Below are positions 15,626-23,927 of a stretch of DNA of 64,000 bases, piece by piece. Source of the stretch: Hafnia psychrotolerans (GTDB lineage Bacteria > Pseudomonadota > Gammaproteobacteria > Enterobacterales > Enterobacteriaceae); the NCBI RefSeq assembly GCF_014639435.1, contig NZ_BMFZ01000012.1, positions 62,001 through 126,000 on the forward strand. Direction: 5' to 3'. The stretch's first letter is position 1. Every line of letters starts with the position of its first letter. The translations under genes and the position numbers were made by a program. The notes below the pieces were generated by a model that was given only the letters and a program-made list of their open reading frames with translations, searched no databases and had not been told where the DNA came from.

Positions 15626-17289
15626 CAGTGGAGACAAAACAAAAACTGGATTGGTCCGATGCACTCTTTTCCTGCGTCTATCTTTGGGTGGTTGGTAAAC
15701 CAATCATGTCAGAGGATGCTTCAGCAGCGATACAAAGGCATGATCCACTGAGCCCATTAGGTGGCCTGGCTATTCGTATGCGCGCACTTTCTGTGGGGGG
15801 AGGCGTTACCCCTGAATGGCTCACTGAAAATGGTTATTTCTCTAGCCGAAATCCCGATAAGGCTAGGGAGAAGCGGGAAGATGTGATTCTGGAGTTTATC
15901 GGTCGGACTGATCTCAATGATGCTTTATCCGATAGCAAACGTATTAATCATTTATTCCCGCCAGTTGCGTTTTCTGTGGCGCAGATCGACCGTCGCAAGT
16001 TGGGGGATGGGACCACTGTTAGTGGTGATGATGTTGATAAATTAGAAGGGTTGAACACCACCTACACGCACGTTCTGGCTTTTGGTGATCACCACGTGGC
16101 CAGCATGCGAGCTAATCCAGTTACTGGGGAGACTCACGCTTTCCAAACGCTAAATTCATTCAGGAATAATTTTCTGGATGTTGGCAGGGTTGCGGGCCGC
16201 AAGCTGGGTGAGGCATGGCTACAGTGGCCGGGTCATTCCAAAAGGCTTGATGGTGTGGGGTTTTATCCAAACCCGTCGCTATGTCCATCCGGCGTCTACA
16301 ACCTTTTCAGCGGCCTGTCTGTTGATCCCATTCACGGTGAATGCGGCCCATACCTTGATCACCTGCGAGATGTTATCTGTGCGGGTCACGATGAGGCGTA
16401 CAAGTATCTGGTGGGCTGGCTGGCGCACTTGTTCCAAAAGCCCGAGGAAAAGCCCTCTGTAGCTGTTGTGATGAAGTCGATAGAGGGAACGGGTAAGGGG
16501 TCAATGGTAAAGCCGCTTCTTGAAATCTTGGGGATGTACGGCATTCAGGTAAACGGGCCGGGCCAAATCGCTGGGCGTTTTAACGGCACGATCGCCAATA
16601 AGCTGTTTGTGTTCGTGGATGAGGCCGAACTGACGGACAGCCGCGCCGCTGACAGGCTCAAGGCGATTATCAGTGAGCCGACAATAAACCTCGAGCGGAA
16701 AGGGAAAGATCCGGAACCCATGCCGAACTATGCTCGCTTTGTGTTTGCCAGCAACCACGAGCGCGTTATCAGGGCCGGTATGCGAGAACGCCGTTACCTG
16801 GTGCTTGAACCTGACGGTACCAAAGCACAAAACAAAGGTTATTTTGACCAGTTACACCACTGGATTAACCACGGAGGGGCATCGCACCTTCTGGCCTATC
16901 TGCTCAGTTATGAACTGGCAGGCTTCGACCCCCGTCGCCCACCGGTAACCGCTGCGCTGGTGGAGGAAAAATTAGCCAGCCTTCCACCAGCTTATCAGTA
17001 TCTCTATAGCGAACTGTGGGAGGGTAAGCCTTTCGGTGATACGGATAAGATTTATGCCACGGATCTGATATCGCGTTTCAATGTCTGGTGTGAGGCTCAT
17101 GGAGAACAGCTCACCGAGGCGGCGGCACGTTCTGCGGTGGGAAAGGTAATGGCTCGATTGAATATGTCCGTATGCGGTCGCTCCGACAGGGGGCCGGGCA
17201 AATATTACGAGGTCCCAGCCGTAGAGGAGCTGCAGGAAAGGTTTGCCGGGCTAATCGGAGAAGATCCGGCGATGGTGTTTATCTCATAA
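15622..17289 (+). CDS. Satellite primase-helicase (SF3, D5/P4-alpha-like)
   Basis: Replication protein of 555 aa. The C-terminal half carries the SF3 helicase core: Walker A in SIEGTGKGSMVKP (about residues 286-298), Walker B in LFVFVDEAEL (about 329-338), motif C in FVFASNHERV, and an Arg finger region in ERRYLVLEP. The N-terminal half is probably a primase or regulatory domain, but I see no clear catalytic triad. A C-terminal winged-helix-like part may bind the origin. It is the last gene of the alpA operon, and a repeat array lies immediately downstream. It should drive autonomous replication of the excised island. Confidence 0.88.
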   Translation: MTVETKQKLDWSDALFSCVYLWVVGKPIMSEDASAAIQRHDPLSPLGGLAIRMRALSVGGGVTPEWLTENGYFSSRNPDKAREKREDVILEFIGRTDLNDALSDSKRINHLFPPVAFSVAQIDRRKLGDGTTVSGDDVDKLEGLNTTYTHVLAFGDHHVASMRANPVTGETHAFQTLNSFRNNFLDVGRVAGRKLGEAWLQWPGHSKRLDGVGFYPNPSLCPSGVYNLFSGLSVDPIHGECGPYLDHLRDVICAGHDEAYKYLVGWLAHLFQKPEEKPSVAVVMKSIEGTGKGSMVKPLLEILGMYGIQVNGPGQIAGRFNGTIANKLFVFVDEAELTDSRAADRLKAIISEPTINLERKGKDPEPMPNYARFVFASNHERVIRAGMRERRYLVLEPDGTKAQNKGYFDQLHHWINHGGASHLLAYLLSYELAGFDPRRPPVTAALVEEKLASLPPAYQYLYSELWEGKPFGDTDKIYATDLISRFNVWCEAHGEQLTEAAARSAVGKVMARLNMSVCGRSDRGPGKYYEVPAVEELQERFAGLIGEDPAMVFIS

Positions 17290-17531
17290 CACATGTACGA
17301 GGAAAGACCTGTACCACCTGTACAACACAGCGTTAAAACGTTGTGTTGTATGGATTTATATATGGTACAGGTCATTTATTAACCTATACCAGACCTATAC
17401 CACCTATACCGTTTTAAGGGGGATATAGGGACAGGTGGTACAGGTCGGTTTAGGTCTGTTTTACCTACCTGTACCAGCTGCAAGCCGCGCCAGTACTGGG
17501 TTAAATGCAAAGTGGTACAGGTGGTACAGCA
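17290..17531. repeat. ggtacaggt iteron array, candidate replication origin
   Basis: The 9-mer acctgtacc / ggtacaggt and its variants (acctatacc, ggtacagca, gggacaggt) occur about eleven times in both orientations. Clear copies are at 17307, 17316, 17364, 17382, 17393, 17402, 17428, 17437, 17467, 17514 and 17523, several in 9-bp tandem. The array begins right after the primase stop. P4-type satellites replicate from iterons bound by their primase-helicase, so this is the best candidate origin. Confidence 0.7.
17321..17350. repeat. 30-bp near-perfect palindrome inside the iteron array
   Basis: Arms tacaacacagcgtt and aacgttgtgttgta (14 nt each, one mismatch, 2-nt centre) form a strong cruciform or hairpin. 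It could terminate the primase transcript or serve as a structural element of the origin. No T run follows. Confidence 0.55.
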
Positions 17532-17576
17532 AAAAATGCAAAACTACGAATGAAATTTGATACCGAGGAAGTTTAG

Positions 17577-17684
17577 CTGTTAAGCATCGCTGGTGATTAT
17601 TGGCCGGGATACAACGCAGGAGCAGGGAAAATGACGCCGCGATCGGTGGCAGACCTGCAACGCGCTATGATGAAAACTCTCTAG
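17577..17684 (+). pseudogene. Decayed gene fragment (35 codons)
   Basis: An open stretch with sensible composition (IAGDYWPGYNAGAGKM, then TPRSVADLQRAMMKTL, stop) but no start codon; a stop lies just upstream. It looks like the C-terminal end of a lost gene. I do not recognise the family. The rest of 17532-17911 is AT-rich with no other feature seen. Confidence 0.3.
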
Positions 17685-17911
17685 GGGCTTACAGAAGTAT
17701 GTTCTGCACCGCGACTTTAAATTTTGACATCCCTGCCTGACCATTTCGAGATGGTCCTCGTTATGGTTTTCTATATGTATCTATAAAAAATCATTATTTA
17801 GACATGTTTTATAGATGTGTCGATGTCATCACCATGAAATTGACATTAGATCATTGTGTGGGATACATTTATTAAATACCATTTAGTTACGAGCGTAACT
17901 GAATAAATGTA

Positions 17912-18241
17912 ATGAAAGAAGATACACAAAAACTCATCGAAAACACGATCAAAGACATACTCTTGGGTAACGCCGCTTTAACCTTTCTCTTTGCCATTCC
18001 ACTGGCCTATATCGTTAAAAGCGGGCTTGCGGTTGGATTGTGGGGACTCACACTGTTTGTCGCTCCCCCTATGCTCGTTGTGATTGTTTTTGTTATTTGC
18101 CGCATCCAGTCTCACGCAAGTATCTTCTTTAAATCTATATGGGCTAAGTGGGGTTATGTCATCTACGCGCTGGCATCTGCAGAATTGCTAGTGATCTACT
18201 CCATTGTTCAGATAGTAAAAATGCTGCTCAAGACTAAGTAA
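17912..18241 (+). CDS. Small hypothetical membrane protein
   Basis: Protein of 109 aa with three predicted transmembrane segments, about residues 20-38, 42-64 and 84-104, after a short amphipathic, charged N-terminus (MKEDTQKLIENTIKDIL). No similarity I can name. It stands alone between decayed sequence, in a stretch of low GC, so it is probably cargo. Small two- or three-helix proteins of this kind occur in toxin and defence loci, but nothing here proves that. Confidence 0.6.
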   Translation: MKEDTQKLIENTIKDILLGNAALTFLFAIPLAYIVKSGLAVGLWGLTLFVAPPMLVVIVFVICRIQSHASIFFKSIWAKWGYVIYALASAELLVIYSIVQIVKMLLKTK

Positions 18242-18701
18242 GGTCGCTTCTCACTATATGGTTCTGAGTCTAAATGGCATTTTCCCTATTTAATTAAGGA
18301 TGCCGCATGAAAATAGAGCTAGAGAAGATGGCGCAACCGCAGTTATCACTGTGACTTAATCGTGGCTGAACGCCACCAACGTGAACGGCGCGTTGGAGAT
18401 GGTTAAGCGACTGGCTGAGGGAATGTTAAAACGGCATATTGGCTAACCGATATCTAAAATTTAGCGCAGTTGCCCAGTCTGGCATCCGTCCGTTTTTACT
18501 CGATATATTCCCAGTATTTGTGTTGCAAACCTTTAAGCTTATGCTGCCTTAATGATTTTAGCCCAATAGCCTGAAGAAACGTTCGGGTGAGGTCGCAGAG
18601 ATTAAACGGCAGAAACGAATTGACGCCAGATCAGTCATGCACAACAATGAAATCGAGGTAATTGGCGTTTTTTAACTGATGTAGAGGTTTATACAAAATT
18701 C
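18242..18701. other. Gene-free stretch with coding remnants
   Basis: No intact gene. Two short open pieces look like gene ends. One reads VNGALEMVKRLAEGMLKRHIG-stop (ending near 18445). The other reads LKKRSGEVAEIKRQKRIDAR..., ending GVF-stop near 18675. The putative promoter of the 238-aa gene must lie in the last 60 bp. Confidence 0.4.
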
Positions 18702-19418
18702 ATGGGCAAAGACAATCGCCTGACCCTAAAACTTGGTGGAACAAGTCCTGACGACCTTTCAATGTCTCGTCTTGGCAAGTATCTGTCAGCTCTATCCGAC
18801 CTATATGGCTCGGTAGACGCCGTTCACTTTAAGGATGTGAGCGAGGGGTCAGCATGTCTGAATACTTGGGTTGATAACGTAGCCTCTTATAATGCCGTCA
18901 TTCAACGTTCAATCTCCCAGGCTAACGCGTCCGGATCTTCATACCTTAAGTTAGTTACCCTTCTTGCTCAGGATGGATTTGAAGCAAAAATCATCAACCA
19001 AGATAAGGTGACTATTTTAGAATTCCCGTCGATAAAGGAAGATTTACCTTTCATAGTCAGAAAAAAAGGTAAAGTCCAAGGAAAGTTATATAACGTTGGC
19101 GGCAAAGACGATTCAGCCCCGGTTAAGCTTGAGGGCGCAAACGGGGAAACATTCCATTGCGAAGCTACGCCAGCTATGGCAGCCCAACTTGGGGCTCATC
19201 TTTTTAAGCAGGTAAGAGTTTCAGGTAGTAGCGAGTGGTTAAAAAAAGATGGGAAATGGAAGCTTAAAAAATTAATAATTGAATCCTATGAAGTTCTTGA
19301 AAAGTCCAATTTGAAGACTGCATTTAAAGCATTGCATGATGCTTCTGGTAATCAATGGAAAGAAGAAGATGACACACAAGCCATCTTACAAGCTTTAAGG
19401 GCACTAAATTGCGAATAA
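18702..19418 (+). CDS. Hypothetical partner of a PIN-domain protein (candidate antitoxin)
   Basis: Cytosolic protein of 238 aa that I do not recognise. The N-terminal part (LTLKLGGTSPDDLSMSRLGKYLSALSDLYG) is mixed alpha/beta, the centre is beta-rich (FIVRKKGKVQGKLYNVGG), and the C-terminus is helical and acidic. It ends inside the start of the PIN gene, with a 10-bp overlap, so the two are made together. Position suggests an antitoxin or regulatory partner, but it is far larger than usual VapB proteins. It could also be a sensor domain of a defence pair. Confidence 0.65.
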   Translation: MGKDNRLTLKLGGTSPDDLSMSRLGKYLSALSDLYGSVDAVHFKDVSEGSACLNTWVDNVASYNAVIQRSISQANASGSSYLKLVTLLAQDGFEAKIINQDKVTILEFPSIKEDLPFIVRKKGKVQGKLYNVGGKDDSAPVKLEGANGETFHCEATPAMAAQLGAHLFKQVRVSGSSEWLKKDGKWKLKKLIIESYEVLEKSNLKTAFKALHDASGNQWKEEDDTQAILQALRALNCE

Positions 19419-19954
19419 TATTCGATACAAACATCTTAGTGCAGGCTATCACTGGAATGCGAGATGGATGCAAACTGTCTAATCCTGAGACAGGGATAGA
19501 GATTCCTGATCCCGAGAGGAGAATAGAGGCATTAATCGATATGGTAGAACGCAGTGGCGGAATAATTATTATCCCCACCCCTGTTTTAGCTGAGTACTTG
19601 GTGGGAATAGATGAAAAAGACCATCAAACTCACCTAAACTTAATCCAGCGTAAGGTATGCTTCGAGATTGCTAGTTTTGACGAAATTGCAGCAATAGAAT
19701 GCGCTCAGATGCCATCATTAAAAGAGCTAAAAAACATGATGAAGTCTGATACTGCAAATAAGGTTAGGTTTGATAGGCAAATAATTTCAATAGCAAAATC
19801 ACTAAATGCCGATGAAGTTTGGACGCATGATAAAGGCGTGTTCAACCGTTGCAAAGAAATGGGGATAGTTGTTAAATCACTCGCAGATATTGACCCTGTT
19901 CCAGTGCAAGTCCTAATTGATATGAGTTCAGATATATCATCTGATCTCCACTAG
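19409..19954 (+). CDS. PIN-domain ribonuclease-like protein (candidate toxin)
   Basis: Protein of 181 aa with a PIN-domain fold. It starts RIIFDTNILV with Asp6, has Glu62 in PTPVLAEYL, Asp122 in VRFDRQIISIAKSLNADEVWTHD and Asp141 in THDKG. These are the four acidic positions that bind metal in VapC-type nucleases, so it is likely catalytically active. The start is a TTG at 19409: the N-terminal strand with Asp6 requires it, and the next ATG (19458) would delete the active site. It overlaps the 238-aa partner. Probable toxin or RNA-targeting effector. Confidence 0.75.
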   Translation: MRIIFDTNILVQAITGMRDGCKLSNPETGIEIPDPERRIEALIDMVERSGGIIIIPTPVLAEYLVGIDEKDHQTHLNLIQRKVCFEIASFDEIAAIECAQMPSLKELKNMMKSDTANKVRFDRQIISIAKSLNADEVWTHDKGVFNRCKEMGIVVKSLADIDPVPVQVLIDMSSDISSDLH

Positions 19955-20295
19955 TCCAACTCGGCCCTTCGCTAGTTTTTTGGTGTCTGTAATCACTGAT
20001 TATCAAGTAAATTATCACACACTTTGTGTTTAAGATTACTGGCCGAATTTAACCGTAAACTTCGGCAACTTACTATCTCGCCCTGCGTTTGAGGCTATCA
20101 ACGGTGCTGGTGGTCCATTGGCCACCATGCGTTGGAGATTGTGAAGTTGTTGCCGAATGTTGAGGTAAAGCGGTCGGGCATACTGATGCGTACAACTACG
20201 ATTAACGGCTTAATGGGGCAGGTATTAACAGCGGGGGGCAGTACTAAACCGGCATATCGGTAAAACAGAATGAATAAGCTCAATACGCTGTTTTT
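19955..20295. other. Gene-free stretch with a coding remnant
   Basis: No intact gene. The plus strand holds a decayed reading frame, broken by a shift near 20130, whose end reads ALEIVKLLPNVEVKRSGIL and then MRTTTINGLMGQVL to a stop near 20262. Family not recognised. The last bases before 20296 are the 3' side of the minus-strand gene. Confidence 0.35.
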
Positions 20296-20640
20296 TTATT
20301 TGTACCGAGCCACAGTAACTACCCTTTTTTGATCTGGCCCAGAGCAAGACATTACAATAGCCCCGTCATTAGTCCAAAGCTTCAGAACGTAAAGGATGTT
20401 AGTGTCTACCACTATCTGAACTGGATAATCCCCTACTACTTGGCTGTACATGCTCAGAGCCCCACTTTTACAGTCTTCAAAAGACATCGGATTTGCACTT
20501 TTAGTAACCGCATCTTCCTGCTCAGGATAATTTCCTGATGACGCCATATTATTAAGCTGCTCTTTGCTGTAGTTGATACCAGCGAAACTTGAACAAGCTA
20601 CAAACATACAGCAGCCAATAACGCTTTTGATTTTTTTCAT
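20296..20640 (-). CDS. Small secreted hypothetical protein
   Basis: Protein of 114 aa with an N-terminal signal peptide (MKKIKSVIGCCMFVACSSFAG). The cleavage region contains Cys, but VACS is only a weak lipobox. The mature part has two Cys (about residues 58 and 99) that could form a disulfide in the periplasm, with beta-strand pattern (YPVQIVVDTNILYVLKLW). It stands alone on the minus strand between cargo genes. No family recognised. It may be a periplasmic accessory or inhibitor protein. Confidence 0.6.
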   Translation of the reverse strand: MKKIKSVIGCCMFVACSSFAGINYSKEQLNNMASSGNYPEQEDAVTKSANPMSFEDCKSGALSMYSQVVGDYPVQIVVDTNILYVLKLWTNDGAIVMSCSGPDQKRVVTVARYK

Positions 20641-20756
20641 ATGAGTCCCTAGATGGTAATAATTTATTACATTCTAGCATGCCGTCATTCAGCACGGAGT
20701 AAGATTAGAAAGAGAAGCTCTCGACTGGCCCAACTTATCCAGAGCGCCAGCAGCAC

Positions 20757-20924
20757 GCTTACGCGTTGAAAGAACCCTGTCAGCAGAATTACGGCGCAGC
20801 AGGTCTGGAATGGGGTAAGTGGTTGGCAAAGCACAAGAAGCTGCTGGCAGCGTTTGAATTTTTCAGGGGAAGCCCGAAAGGTTGGGTGATAGCTTTGAAA
20901 GTGCGCTTATTGACAGCTTCATAG
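20757..20924 (+). pseudogene. Decayed gene fragment (C-terminal end)
   Basis: A frame without a usable start reads LKEPCQQNYGAAGLEWGKWL and then AKHKKLLAAFEFFRGSPKGW to a stop. The NYGxAGxxW pattern resembles a segment I associate with phage/plasmid DUF927-type proteins, but this is uncertain. It looks like a remnant of an earlier cargo gene. The rest of 20641-20996 shows nothing else. Confidence 0.3.
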
Positions 20925-20996
20925 TTATGATATAAATAATAACACTGATCATTCATACAGTAATTGTAGGTTTTTTCTATTACTGTAAAGTGAGAG

Positions 20997-21932
20997 GTGA
21001 GCATTTTTAATTTCTCAACGGATAGCCAGAACAAACCTATGTCACTACTTGATTTCGCATCACACAACTCATTTGAGCGTGCTGTGTCTCCTTTCAGGGA
21101 GATGGCTGCTTACGAGGCCTTGTGGACGGAGCAAGGCGCAACCTTTAAAACGATTGCTGATAAGTTTCGTCATGCACACGGTAATGTGTTGCCGTCAGAA
21201 TTAGTTCCAGATAGCACGATCGAAACCTTCAAATCGAAGCTGAAAAACATCCTCGATAAGTACAATGTCGATGATTTTGGCGTTCGTGTGCATGGGGCTG
21301 GTGAATACCCGGAGAAACTGCGCGATGCCCGGCATCCTATTGAAGTTCTCTACTATCAGGGCTGGTGGGACTTAGTTAATACGCCTTCTGTTGCGGTTGT
21401 TGGTTCGCGCAAAGTATCTGAGGAAGGGGCCCGAAGAACGAGAAAGCTTGTTAAGTGCCTCGTTAATGATGGATTTACGATTGTCTCAGGATTGGCTGAA
21501 GGTGTTGATACCTGCGCACATGAAACTGCTTTAGAGATGGGCGGCAACACTATTGCTGTTATCGGTACGCCCCTGTCCCATAACTATCCAAAGCAAAATG
21601 TCGATTTGCAGAAAAAGATAAGAGATAATTTTCTGCTTATCAGCCAAGTGCCATTTCAGCGCTATCTGGATCAGGACTATCGCAGCAACAGGATATTTTT
21701 CCCTGAGCGTAATGTCACGATGTCTGCCCTGACCAAAGCCACCATAATTATTGAAGCGTCTGACACATCAGGCACCTTGACTCAAGCTCGTGCAGCCCTA
21801 GCTCAGGGCAGAAAACTATTCATTCTGGAGTCATGCTTCAAGAATACTTCAATCTCATGGCCCGCTAAATATGAAGCACAGGGGGCTATCAGAGTTAGGG
21901 ATTACGATGATATTCGGAGCAATCTGGATTGA
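20997..21932 (+). CDS. DprA/Smf-like (SLOG-fold) protein paired with a PRTase
   Basis: Protein of 311 aa with the DprA Rossmann-like core: VAVVGSRKVS (GSR at 136-138), IVSGLAEGVDTCAHETALEMGG, the YPKQN stretch, NRIFFPERNVTMSALTKATIIIEASDTSG, and ALAQGRKLFIL. The N-terminal 95 residues are helical. There is no C-terminal winged helix as in competence DprA. The GTG at 20997 is one possible start; an ATG at 21039 is an alternative. It overlaps or abuts the phosphoribosyltransferase gene, forming a two-gene unit. DprA normally loads RecA on ssDNA, but here a nucleotide-sensing or defence role is more likely. The role is inferred. Confidence 0.85.
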   Translation: MSIFNFSTDSQNKPMSLLDFASHNSFERAVSPFREMAAYEALWTEQGATFKTIADKFRHAHGNVLPSELVPDSTIETFKSKLKNILDKYNVDDFGVRVHGAGEYPEKLRDARHPIEVLYYQGWWDLVNTPSVAVVGSRKVSEEGARRTRKLVKCLVNDGFTIVSGLAEGVDTCAHETALEMGGNTIAVIGTPLSHNYPKQNVDLQKKIRDNFLLISQVPFQRYLDQDYRSNRIFFPERNVTMSALTKATIIIEASDTSGTLTQARAALAQGRKLFILESCFKNTSISWPAKYEAQGAIRVRDYDDIRSNLD

Positions 21933-21934
21933 TT

Positions 21935-22573
21935 ATGCGGCTAACAATGATCGACGAGCTTACTCGCAATCAGCATCATCATTTGGCCGATGATGATTGC
22001 TGCTACTTCTTTGGCGAATATACAGCTCGTCAAGGCTATGGGTTTAGCGAAACCAATAATTTAATCCATAACTTCAAAAAGGGAATAGACCGGAAGGGAA
22101 GGGCTGAATATCAATATAAGGAATCAGCCATCAGGCGCGCTGCGCAGCTAATCAACACAATCAGCAATACAGATGTTTTGAGCTTCGTTCCCATCCCCCC
22201 ATCGAAGTGTCCAGCAGACCCTTTGTATGACAACAGGCTTGTCGATGTATTGAGAATTTGTCAGCAGAATAAGGCAGATTTCGACTTCAGAGAGCTCATA
22301 ACGCAGCGACTATCAATGGTAGCCTCACATGCTGCTGATAATCGCCCTAATCCTGAGCAGATTGCTCAGAATTATATCTTTAACCACGCTGCTGCTAACG
22401 GTATAAGAAACAGCATTGTGATCTTTGATGATGTTTTAACTGCAGGGAGCCACTTCAAAGCAATGAAAACCACTATCAGGCAGCATCTGCCTAATAATGT
22501 GATAATTGGTGTTTTTATTGCTAGGACTGAACGAGAAGCCGAATGGATTGATGATTTCGACATGGGGGATTAG
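21935..22573 (+). CDS. ComF-like phosphoribosyltransferase paired with DprA-like protein
   Basis: Protein of 212 aa. The PRPP-binding motif is seen as IVIFDDVLTAGSHF (about residues 161-174), matching the DD-xxTtG pattern of type I phosphoribosyltransferases. FVPIPPSKCPADPLYDNRL (about 84-102) corresponds to the ComF substrate loop. The canonical Thr-Gly-Ala/Ser-Thr is altered to TAGSHF, so catalysis may differ. The start at 21935 is the first ATG after a 4-bp overlap with the upstream stop; a TTG at 21929 and an ATG at 21947 are alternatives. It is translationally coupled to the DprA-like gene. The pair looks like an accessory or defence unit. Confidence 0.78.
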   Translation: MRLTMIDELTRNQHHHLADDDCCYFFGEYTARQGYGFSETNNLIHNFKKGIDRKGRAEYQYKESAIRRAAQLINTISNTDVLSFVPIPPSKCPADPLYDNRLVDVLRICQQNKADFDFRELITQRLSMVASHAADNRPNPEQIAQNYIFNHAAANGIRNSIVIFDDVLTAGSHFKAMKTTIRQHLPNNVIIGVFIARTEREAEWIDDFDMGD

Positions 22574-22614
22574 TTACCGCTTCCTGTTAAGATCGATTTT
22601 GCATCTCTCCTCTT

Positions 22615-22845
22615 CTATTCACTGGAAGTATTTTTTCCCCACATCCTACCCGCTTTAATCTGATAATCGGCTTCATTGAGCCGTGCCGTTTTATCCTTTC
22701 CTGAAGTCCTGAGCACACGATCTATCTCCCCCTGCAACAACTGTCGGAACACGGAAGCCTGCCTGGGTTTTATCTGTCGTCTGTAAACAAGGTAAACGTT
22801 AGTGAGCCAATCACCCGCACCACCTGCTGTAAATACGTATGCAGC
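22615..22845 (-). pseudogene. Decayed minus-strand gene fragment (76 codons)
   Basis: On the minus strand an open stretch with good coding character reads GDWLTNVYLVYRRQIKPRQA, then FRQLLQGEIDRVLRTSGKDK, ending at a stop near 22615. It begins directly after an in-frame stop and has no plausible start with a ribosome site. It is the tail of a lost gene, family not recognised. Confidence 0.35.
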
Positions 22846-22870
22846 TTAAATGCATGAAACACAATTATCC

Positions 22871-22917
22871 CTATTTATGCAATAATAATTGATAGTATTG
22901 CTATTTATGCAATACTA
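22871..22917. promoter_or_regulatory. Operator-like repeats upstream of a small RHH-like gene
   Basis: The 14-mer ctatttatgcaata occurs at 22871-22884 and 22901-22914 (30 bp apart). The second copy lies in a perfect 9-bp inverted repeat, TAGTATTGC-N7-GCAATACTA (22893-22917). It ends 34 bp before the start codon of the 57-aa protein, a natural place for autoregulation. Confidence 0.55.
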
Positions 22918-22951
22918 AGGGCTGTGTTTATATCAGGGGTTAGGAGGCTTT

Positions 22952-23125
22952 ATGACCAGCAAGGCGAAAGTGAGACCCATTCTGCTCAGTCAGGAACAGG
23001 TGAATTCTTTAGAGCGTATTCAGGCAGAGGAACGGGTGAAATCTCAGCTTGGCATCACGCCTAGCCTCCATGCCATCGCACGGGGAATTATGGATAAAGC
23101 ACTGAGTAAGCGCGTTCTGCCTTAG
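22952..23125 (+). CDS. Small RHH-like hypothetical protein
   Basis: Protein of 57 aa (MTSKAKVRPILLSQEQVNSL...). The pattern of a short strand (VRPILLS) followed by two helices (QEQVNSLERIQAEERVKS, then LHAIARGIMDKAL) suits a ribbon-helix-helix regulator. A perfect AGGAGG sits 6 bp before the ATG at 22952. A repeated and palindromic operator-like region lies immediately upstream. It is probably the autoregulated repressor of the following two or more genes. Confidence 0.65.
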   Translation: MTSKAKVRPILLSQEQVNSLERIQAEERVKSQLGITPSLHAIARGIMDKALSKRVLP

Positions 23126-23142
23126 TCAGCTAAACAATCACA

Positions 23143-23913
23143 ATGATGGATATATCGATGAAATCATTCAAACACCTCTTTAGCAACAACAGTAAAGCAA
23201 CTGCAGGAACGGGCCCTTTCGGCCACCTTTTCAGCGCCAGTACCGATGCCCCGGTACCACTTGATCAAACTAAGCAACAAGAGAAAGTGATTATCGTTGC
23301 CAAACCGAGTCAACACAGTCGGGAGCATAACGTTGCCGTTTCGGACGAAGCCAAAGCCAATCCCATTCTGGCCATGCGGCTGCTGAATGACACAGACCTG
23401 TCTTCAAAGAAAATCGTCGCCCAGTTGGCTGATGCCCCAATGGCACTCTCCAAGTTCACGCAGAACTTCATGGAAGCCAATGATCCGACCTGGGAGTTTC
23501 AGGACGAAGAAGACCAGGCGAGCACAGCATTGACCTTCTCAACCCAGCGTGGCGATACGAACGGATATATGGCAGGTCGCAACCGTGCGGCTAAATCGCT
23601 GGAGAAATTGAAAGAGCCTCTGACCGATGACGAGCATCAGGAATTCATGGAAACCATGAGGCGCATGGCGAATGAAGACAATCCAAATACACCGGACAAT
23701 GTAGAAGCCCGCCGCCGGGCTGATGAAGAATACAAACAGGAAGTGGCCAATGCAGCAGCCCGACGCAATCAGCGTATGCGTGCAACCGGTGCCGTTCTGA
23801 CGGGTGACAGTCGACTGGTGAGTGGCAGGGCAGCAACTCCAGTAAATGAGGCATCCTTGATCAAGTCTCAACTGGATGCTGGGCTGGGAGTTGCCGGAAC
23901 GCCAATTCGATAA
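23143..23913 (+). CDS. Hypothetical protein, paralogue of next gene
   Basis: Cytosolic protein of 256 aa; an internal start at 23158 is also possible. The central part (about residues 75-155: NPILAMRLLNDTDLS..., FTQNFMEAND, TALTFSTQRGDTNGYMAGRN) aligns by eye with the next protein, so the two are tandem paralogues. The C-terminal 100 residues, charged and rich in Arg/Glu with RRADEEYKQEVANAAARRNQ, are unique to this copy. No known domain recognised. It follows the small RHH-like gene by 17 bp, suggesting one operon. Function unknown. Confidence 0.72.
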   Translation: MMDISMKSFKHLFSNNSKATAGTGPFGHLFSASTDAPVPLDQTKQQEKVIIVAKPSQHSREHNVAVSDEAKANPILAMRLLNDTDLSSKKIVAQLADAPMALSKFTQNFMEANDPTWEFQDEEDQASTALTFSTQRGDTNGYMAGRNRAAKSLEKLKEPLTDDEHQEFMETMRRMANEDNPNTPDNVEARRRADEEYKQEVANAAARRNQRMRATGAVLTGDSRLVSGRAATPVNEASLIKSQLDAGLGVAGTPIR

Positions 23914-23927
23914 TTAGGTGAACGGGT

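Noticed and set aside
17290-17531. CRISPR array
   Set aside because: Repeats are 9 bp, in both orientations and irregularly spaced; no spacers and no cas genes. An iteron origin fits better.
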